A stretch of DNA of 64,000 nt from Cytobacillus sp. FSL H8-0458 (GTDB lineage Bacteria; Bacillota; Bacilli; Bacillales; Cytobacillaceae). Both the position numbers and the translations under genes were made by a program. This document shows, in pieces, positions 59,141-64,000 of this stretch. Under the pieces are notes generated by a model. It was not told the origin of the DNA, searched no databases, and saw only the letters and a list, made by a program, of their open reading frames with translations. Location of the stretch: positions 186,001 through 250,000 of the forward strand of contig NZ_JBBOBR010000002.1 in NCBI RefSeq assembly GCF_038002165.1, written 5' to 3'. How positions within the stretch are numbered: the first letter of the stretch is position 1; each line of letters starts with the position of its first letter.

Positions 59141-59261
59141 AAGAGGTTTTTTGAAATCCTCTCCTTATCTTCCAGGCTTTTCGCCTGCTGGATTTGGCAC
59201 AGTGCGTTCTGCCTGCTGCCGAAGCTTCATTGGGCCAGGTCCCTCTGCTTCTCTCGATAAG
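59141..59261 (-). promoter_or_regulatory. SAM-I riboswitch, metN-proximal copy
   Basis: Read on the minus strand: P1 CTTATC (59256-59261) with GATAAG (59164-59169), the AGAGGGACCTGGCCCAATGAAGC core, CGGCAGC, GTGCCAAATCC and the P4/P1 end. A stem GAGAGG/CCTCTTC (59141-59163) follows, but without a T-run, so its expression platform is not a usual terminator. It binds S-adenosylmethionine in homologues and shuts off gene expression. Confidence 0.92.
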
Positions 59262-59311
59262 AAATATTCATATGTTCATGAATAGAATCTTGATGCATTT
59301 TTTCTGTGTAA

Positions 59312-59462
59312 TACAAAAACCCTCTTCTAAAAGAAAGAAGAGGGCAGCATTTATCAATGGTCCTCTTCTTATCTTTCAAGCAATGCTTGCTGGATTTGGC
59401 ACGGTACATGCTGTCCGCTGCCGAGGTGTCATAGGGCCAGTCCCTCAACCTCTCTTGATAAG
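59312..59462 (-). promoter_or_regulatory. SAM-I riboswitch with terminator, promoter-proximal copy
   Basis: P1 CTTATC (59457-59462) with GATAAG (59368-59373), GAGGGACTGGCCCTATGACACC, CGGCAGCGG, GTGCCAAATCC. Downstream is a full terminator, CCCTCTTCT/AGAAGAGGG (59320-59344) then TTTTTG. Lies immediately upstream of the second copy, so the metNIQ transcript must pass both. Confidence 0.95.
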
Positions 59463-59497
59463 AAGATTTTTATTATGCGGTTGTTAATATGCTTATT

Positions 59498-59527
59498 ACT
59501 TTACCACCTTAAAGAAAAGGATGTCAA
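59498..59527 (-). promoter_or_regulatory. Sigma-A promoter of the met operon
   Basis: TTGACA, 18-base spacer, TAAAGT on the minus strand, about 35 bases upstream of the first riboswitch. The non-coding span 59004-59536 contains this promoter, both riboswitches and the hairpin. Confidence 0.8.
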
Positions 59528-59536
59528 TCATATTTT

Positions 59537-60451
59537 TCAAATATTTTTACTTGACCCATTTTCATAAATTTCTGTAACTTTAATAGCGTTTTCTTTTCGG
59601 TGAATAATCACCACACCTGCTAGAGCGATCATCCCACCCACAATGGATGACATAGCCGGCACCTCCCCCAGCCAAACCCACGCAATGACAAACGCCATTA
59701 CTGGAGTCAGATAAAGAGAGCTCACCGCTTCAGACGCTCCCCCTATGGATGCAAGAAAAGCGAGGGCAATATATGGGATTACCGTTGGAAAAACCCCCAA
59801 ATAGAGGACACTTAATGTAGATTCGGCTGACGCATGAAAGATCTCATTGCCAAGGCCAGGAAGATAAATCAGCATAAAAATGGTCCCTGCCCATACCGTA
59901 TAGGCTGTAAATGCCAAAAATCCGTATTTATCGAAATACTTAGTCTGGAATACGAAAAAGATGCTTTCAGAAATGGAAGCAAGCAGGATGAATAAAATAC
60001 CGGATTGGAGTTCAAACCCGCCTCCCGTACCTAATGAAATAAGTGCAACACCTGCAAAACTGACACCGGAACCAGTCCATCTTACCCTTCCAAATCTTTC
60101 CCTTAGAAATAGAGCAGCCAAAGCAGCGGAAAAGATCGGAGTCATGGAGACAATCAAGCTTGCCGGCCCGGCGCTTACTGATTTTTCCCCAATGTTGAGT
60201 GCTGTATGATAAACCGTAAAACCAAGAAATCCAAGCATAAAAATAGCAGGAAGATCCCTTATATCCGGCATGCGCATCTTCTTCAGCAGTGCAAGGACGC
60301 CAAGTGCAGCGGAGCCAATTAAAAGCCGAAAAAGCGCTAGGTGCTCCGGGGAGTATGATTCAAGCCCTGCCCGTATTCCCGGGAATGCGGATGCCCAGAG
60401 AATGATAATAGCACTATGAGCCCCTATAACCATAAATTTTTTTCCAGCCAA
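59537..60451 (-). CDS. EamA/DMT-family permease
   Basis: A membrane transporter of the drug/metabolite family with two EamA halves and ten hydrophobic helices (AIIILWASAFPGIRAGLESY at the start; GEVPAMSSIVGGMIALAGVVII at the end). Substrate unknown, probably an amino acid or metabolite exporter. Start is uncertain: AAGGGGG precedes a TTG at 60451 by six bases, while ATG codons at 60457 and 60472 have no proper spacing. Divergent from a MocR regulator, a common pairing in which the regulator controls the exporter. Confidence 0.88.
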   Translation of the reverse strand: MAGKKFMVIGAHSAIIILWASAFPGIRAGLESYSPEHLALFRLLIGSAALGVLALLKKMRMPDIRDLPAIFMLGFLGFTVYHTALNIGEKSVSAGPASLIVSMTPIFSAALAALFLRERFGRVRWTGSGVSFAGVALISLGTGGGFELQSGILFILLASISESIFFVFQTKYFDKYGFLAFTAYTVWAGTIFMLIYLPGLGNEIFHASAESTLSVLYLGVFPTVIPYIALAFLASIGGASEAVSSLYLTPVMAFVIAWVWLGEVPAMSSIVGGMIALAGVVIIHRKENAIKVTEIYENGSSKNI

Positions 60452-60583
60452 CTTCATCCCCCTTATCAGCATTACCAGCCATTATCTGTGCTGCTTTTCA
60501 TGATAGTCAATAACTGATACAATGTCCTCAACCAATGGAGAAAGAATTTTACCAGCCAATTTTCACTGAAGGCGGTTAGATGG

Positions 60584-62008
60584 ATGGATACAAAACAATT
60601 GCCAAAATATCAGCAAGTTATGGAGGCCATTAAAGGAAAGATTTCCAAAGGCGAATGGCCAATCGGAAGTAAAATTCCAAGTCAAAGGAAACTGGCGGAG
60701 GAGTTCGGAGTAAACCGAAGCACCATTATCACTGCTCTGGAAGAACTTGCTGCAGATGGATTAATAGAAGGGAAAACTGGGATTGGCACCAAGGTTATTA
60801 ATAATACTTGGACCTTGCTCGCTTCAAGGCAGCATGCCAATTGGAGTGAATATATCGATACAGGGATACACAGAGCCAGCGAGCAAATCGTTCAGGAAAT
60901 TAACGAGTTGGAAATGGACCCTGCATTTATACAGCTTAGCAAAGGTGAGCTTTCCCCTGAGATTTTTCCGGTGCAAACGATGCAGAGTGTTCTAAAGGAT
61001 GCCGCGGATGAATTGAGTGAACTCGGTTATGAGGAACCAAAGGGGTATTTGCCATTAAGACAGGCAGTCAGTGCATATTTAGCAGCTTCCGGAATTGCCG
61101 CTTCTCCTTCCTCCATACTTATTGTTTCTGGAGGCTTGCAGGCTCTTCAGCTTGTTTCACTGGGTCTTTTGCAGAGAGGGGCACCTGTATTTCTGGAAAA
61201 ACCCTCTTACTTATATTCATTGCAGCTTTTCCGGTCATCAGGCATGAATTTAAAAGGTTTGCCAATGGATAAGGAAGGGATTATCCCTGAAAGCATATCG
61301 CTGAAGAAATTTGAAAAAGGGAAATCAATTTTATATACGATTCCCTCCTATCACAATCCTACTGGAATTTTAATGACCGAAAAAAGACGGAGTGACCTGC
61401 TTGATATTTGCAGAATAGAACAGCTGCCGATCGTGGAAGACGATATTTACCGGGAGCTATGGCTTGATGAGATGCCTCCTCCCCCATTAAAAGCAATGGA
61501 TAAAAACGGCCTGGTCCTGTATATGGGAAGCTTATCGAAAACATTGAGTCCCGGACTTCGAATAGGCTGGGTAGCAGCACCTGAACCTGTTATCGACCGG
61601 CTTGCAGATCTTAAAATGCAGACTGACTATGGGTCAAGTTCACTTTCACAAAGGGTAGCTGAAAAGTGGCTGTCCACCGGTCTCTATCAAAAACATATGG
61701 AAAATGTGCGTGAGCAGCTGAGAATCCGCCGTAAGACGGCACTAAATGCATTGGATGCCCACTTGTCCGGGATAGCAAAATGGAATTCTCCCGAAGGAGG
61801 TTTTTTTATATGGCTGAAAGTACCGTCCAATATTCCAATTCGAAGCCTCTATCGGCAGGCTATTTCAAGAAAGCTGCTTATAAATCCCGGGAGCATGTAC
61901 AGTGACGGGCCGAATCATTTTATTCGAATTTCATATGCTTATGCTTCGCTGGAAGAGTTGCAGGAAGGCATATTCATCCTTGGAGAGGAAATTAGAAAGC
62001 TCTTATGA
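60584..62008 (+). CDS. MocR-type GntR/aminotransferase transcriptional regulator
   Basis: A 474-residue fusion. Residues 1-75 are a GntR winged helix (IPSQRKLAEEFGVNRSTIITALEEL); about 110-470 are a fold-type I PLP aminotransferase-like domain with the PLP lysine in GSLSKTLSPGLRIGW and the cofactor motifs SYHNPTG and EDDIYREL. It probably senses an amino compound and controls the divergent permease. Confidence 0.95.
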   Translation: MDTKQLPKYQQVMEAIKGKISKGEWPIGSKIPSQRKLAEEFGVNRSTIITALEELAADGLIEGKTGIGTKVINNTWTLLASRQHANWSEYIDTGIHRASEQIVQEINELEMDPAFIQLSKGELSPEIFPVQTMQSVLKDAADELSELGYEEPKGYLPLRQAVSAYLAASGIAASPSSILIVSGGLQALQLVSLGLLQRGAPVFLEKPSYLYSLQLFRSSGMNLKGLPMDKEGIIPESISLKKFEKGKSILYTIPSYHNPTGILMTEKRRSDLLDICRIEQLPIVEDDIYRELWLDEMPPPPLKAMDKNGLVLYMGSLSKTLSPGLRIGWVAAPEPVIDRLADLKMQTDYGSSSLSQRVAEKWLSTGLYQKHMENVREQLRIRRKTALNALDAHLSGIAKWNSPEGGFFIWLKVPSNIPIRSLYRQAISRKLLINPGSMYSDGPNHFIRISYAYASLEELQEGIFILGEEIRKLL

Positions 62009-62134
62009 GCATAGTACCTGGCAAGGCATCCATTTCCCAGATGGCATAGAGTGAAATTTATCCTATATGTCAATCTAAACTTGTATTGTATAATGATGGA
62101 AAAGTGCCATTTCCCCAAAAAGGAGGGAACAAAA

Positions 62135-63550
62135 ATGATTATGACCGAGAATCCGGCAGATTTATTCGCGGACAAAGTCGAAGCGAGGAATCTGCAGCTG
62201 GCCATTCAGCATTCCAGCGATGTGATTGCAAGAGTGACAAAAGAAGGCATTGCTATATATGTCTCCCCTTCCTGCTTGCCGATGCTGGGATATTCGCAGC
62301 AGGACATTTACCGGAGCAGCCTTTATACATACTGCCACCCAAATGACCGGGATCTTCTAAGAGAGGCATTGGCCGAGCTCGAACAGCTTCCGCATAAACG
62401 GGTGACCTTTCGCTTCAGGCATAATGAGGGGCATTATCTTTGGCTGGAAGCCAATTTTTCAGTCATTAATGACGATAAAGAAATGATGTGCATCATCCGG
62501 GATATGACACAGAGAATTATCATGGAAGAGGAAATTCTTGAGACACAGGAAAAGTACCGTTTTCTGGTGGAGTACTCCAAGGATACGATCGGAATGGTGA
62601 CTCAAAAGGGGATTTGGACCTATATCAATAATGAAGGGAAGAAGCTCTTCGGGTATACGAGCATCAAAGAGATGATCGGCACCTCCCTCCACGACTACAC
62701 TCCTCCTTCAGAACATTCCACCCTCGATGATTTTCTGCAAACAAAGCTAAGCGTGAATTTTGAGCTTAATTTGATCCGGACTGACGGACAAATAAGAAAA
62801 GCCGAAGTCCAGCTGATCCCAACCACTTTTAAGAACAGAAAGGTCTACCAAATCATTATCAAAGATGTAACCGGACAAAAGAAGACCGAGGAAAAACTGC
62901 AGAATGCTGAAAAACTATCCGTTGTCGGTCAGCTTGCAGCAGGCATTGCCCATGAAATCCGCAACCCGCTTACAGCCATAAAAGGCTTTACACAGCTATT
63001 ATACGAAGAACATAAAGACAATTTCGCGGAGGTCATTCTAAATGAGCTGGAGCGGATTGAAGGCATCGTCAATGACCTGCTCGTTCTCGCCAAACCTCAG
63101 ATAACTGAAATGGAAAAAACCTGCCTGACAAACGTAGTAAAAAGTGTGATTACTCTTTTAAACAGCCAGGCAGTCATGGAAAATATCCTGATCGAATTAA
63201 CTCAGGCACCCGGCAAGTTCTTTGTGGAATGTGAAAAAGATAAAATTAAACAGGTGCTGATTAACATCATCAAGAACTCGATGGAAGCCATGCCCATGGG
63301 CGGCAAAATCAACGTCGATATCCGCCAGGAGGACCATTCTGTGATCATCACTGTCGAGGATGAAGGGATCGGCATACCGGAAGAACGCCTCGCCAAACTG
63401 GGAGAGCCGTTTTATAGCACAAAAGAAAAAGGCACAGGCCTTGGCATTATGATCTGCAAAAAAATCATTAAAAACCACGGCGGAAACCTATACATCCACA
63501 GCAGGGAAAATGAAGGCACAACGGTCCGGATTACACTGCCGCTTGCCTGA
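62135..63550 (+). CDS. PAS-domain sensor histidine kinase, sporulation-kinase-like
   Basis: A 471-residue soluble kinase with no membrane segment. PAS1 spans about 20-130, PAS2 145-255, HisKA about 265-330 with phospho-His in AHEIRNPLTAIKGF, and HATPase about 370-471 with N box NIIKNSMEAM, G1 EDEGIGIPEE and G2 KGTGLGI. Resembles KinA/KinE orphan kinases feeding the Spo0F phosphorelay; no response regulator is adjacent. ATG at 62135 follows AAGGAGGGAAC; the frame extends to 62051 without a ribosome site. Confidence 0.92.
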   Translation: MIMTENPADLFADKVEARNLQLAIQHSSDVIARVTKEGIAIYVSPSCLPMLGYSQQDIYRSSLYTYCHPNDRDLLREALAELEQLPHKRVTFRFRHNEGHYLWLEANFSVINDDKEMMCIIRDMTQRIIMEEEILETQEKYRFLVEYSKDTIGMVTQKGIWTYINNEGKKLFGYTSIKEMIGTSLHDYTPPSEHSTLDDFLQTKLSVNFELNLIRTDGQIRKAEVQLIPTTFKNRKVYQIIIKDVTGQKKTEEKLQNAEKLSVVGQLAAGIAHEIRNPLTAIKGFTQLLYEEHKDNFAEVILNELERIEGIVNDLLVLAKPQITEMEKTCLTNVVKSVITLLNSQAVMENILIELTQAPGKFFVECEKDKIKQVLINIIKNSMEAMPMGGKINVDIRQEDHSVIITVEDEGIGIPEERLAKLGEPFYSTKEKGTGLGIMICKKIIKNHGGNLYIHSRENEGTTVRITLPLA

Positions 63551-63554
63551 ATAA

Positions 63555-63590
63555 AAGAAGCCAGATGACTGAGCTGGCTTCTTACTTTTT
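63555..63590. terminator. Terminator between the kinase and the NRDE gene
   Basis: AAGAAGCCAG pairs with CTGGCTTCTT, T-rich (ACTTTTT) on the plus side and A-rich flank for the minus side; overlaps the NRDE stop codon. Confidence 0.85.
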
Positions 63591-64000
63591 AAGGATGAAC
63601 TCCTGTTCCTGCCTATCCTCCCCAATATGAACCCTTTCCTTGTAAAAAATCTCATCCTTTGACATCAGCAGCACAGTTGAACTCCTGGTTCCGTAGGCAT
63701 CGCCTTTAATAAATAATGGAGACAGAATCCGTTCCCATTCAAGAGAAACTCCTGTTTTCGGAAGCCTATCATCCGGGGCGGGGTCTGCATTAAGGAGAAG
63801 TGTGAACAGGTCTTCTGTTAAGTTCCCGGCTGGATTATCTATTATTTTAGATAAGCCCTCCTTCCCCTTTTTCACCTTCGGCCACTCGGTATTCAGCACA
63901 TGATTGCTGACCCCGTATACCCCCGGCTGAAGCTGCTCTATTCGATCCTCCACGTTCGAATAATAAAAGAGTTCCTCCAAGTTTCCCGCCAGCAGATTGT
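63582..64000 (-). CDS. NRDE (TANGO2-like) family protein, C-terminal part only
   Basis: The reading frame runs open to the window edge, so the N-terminus with the NRDE motif lies outside. The visible 139 residues include ...AGNLEELFYYSN, GVYGVSNHVLNTEWPKV, the region near GDAYGTRSSTVLLM and ERVHIG, typical of the family's C-terminal half. The family's function is unknown in bacteria; an amidohydrolase-like Ntn fold is suspected. Confidence 0.88.
   Translation of the reverse strand, partial: NLLAGNLEELFYYSNVEDRIEQLQPGVYGVSNHVLNTEWPKVKKGKEGLSKIIDNPAGNLTEDLFTLLLNADPAPDDRLPKTGVSLEWERILSPLFIKGDAYGTRSSTVLLMSKDEIFYKERVHIGEDRQEQEFILKK

Overview
The window is a chromosomal segment of a spore-forming, low-to-moderate GC Firmicute of the family Bacillaceae. 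A Cytobacillus/Mesobacillus/Neobacillus-like genus is my guess; the genus cannot be fixed from the sequence alone. Evidence for the family: the sporulation-type alpha/beta SASP gene, SigL, CggR, Crh/HprK, CtsR and LexA sites typical of Bacillus, SAM-I leaders, strong AGGAGG ribosome sites, and blocks whose gene order I recognise from Bacillus subtilis.

Layout. 1-5.9 kb: central glycolytic operon on the minus strand (cggR-gapA-pgk-tpiA-gpmI, the last cut by the window edge) with a textbook CggR operator. 6-8 kb: a glutaredoxin-like gene, sigL and a tRNA-Arg(CCG). 8.3-8.9 kb: clpP with CtsR and sigma-B-like control sites. 8.9-15.6 kb: crh-whiA-yvcK-rapZ-nudix, trxB and a TPR/HTH protein. 16-27 kb: an accessory block inserted between the TPR gene and the his operon. 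It encodes a proposed hydroxyproline/proline-type catabolic pathway: a sodium symporter, a semialdehyde dehydrogenase, a DapA-family enzyme, two proline-racemase-family proteins, a DAAO-like flavoprotein, and a divergent set of 2Fe-2S and FAD subunits. A sigma-54 enhancer-binding regulator sits between the two arms, and each arm starts at a good -24/-12 promoter. 27-33.5 kb: complete hisZGDBHAF-IE operon. 33.7-37.8 kb: hprK-lgt-yvoD-ppaX-yvoF.

37.9-44.6 kb: amino-sugar recycling (murP-mupG-murQ, then nagA-nagB-nagR). Both transcription units carry the same GGTATAGACA operator over the -35 element, so one GntR repressor probably controls both. 44.7-49 kb: an amidase, the yvlABCD envelope-stress-type cluster, a small coiled-coil protein and an SGNH hydrolase. 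49.2-54.7 kb: csbA and the LexA-controlled uvrB-uvrA excision repair genes. 54.8-64 kb: an SASP gene, a methionine ABC transporter (metNIQ) plus an M20 hydrolase behind two tandem SAM-I riboswitches, a divergent EamA transporter/MocR regulator pair, a PAS-PAS histidine kinase and a truncated NRDE-family gene.

No phage, IS transposase, CRISPR array or plasmid gene was seen. The non-coding DNA holds several repeat classes: AAAAGCGGAAGCGCC-type elements, a 135-bp GC-rich palindromic element, 21-bp-period degenerate tandem arrays, and a perfect palindrome centred on AATCAAACGTTTGATT found three times. The most interesting biology is the sigma-54 hydroxyproline-type cluster with a racemase paralogue that has lost both catalytic cysteines, and the double SAM riboswitch whose second copy lacks a usual terminator.
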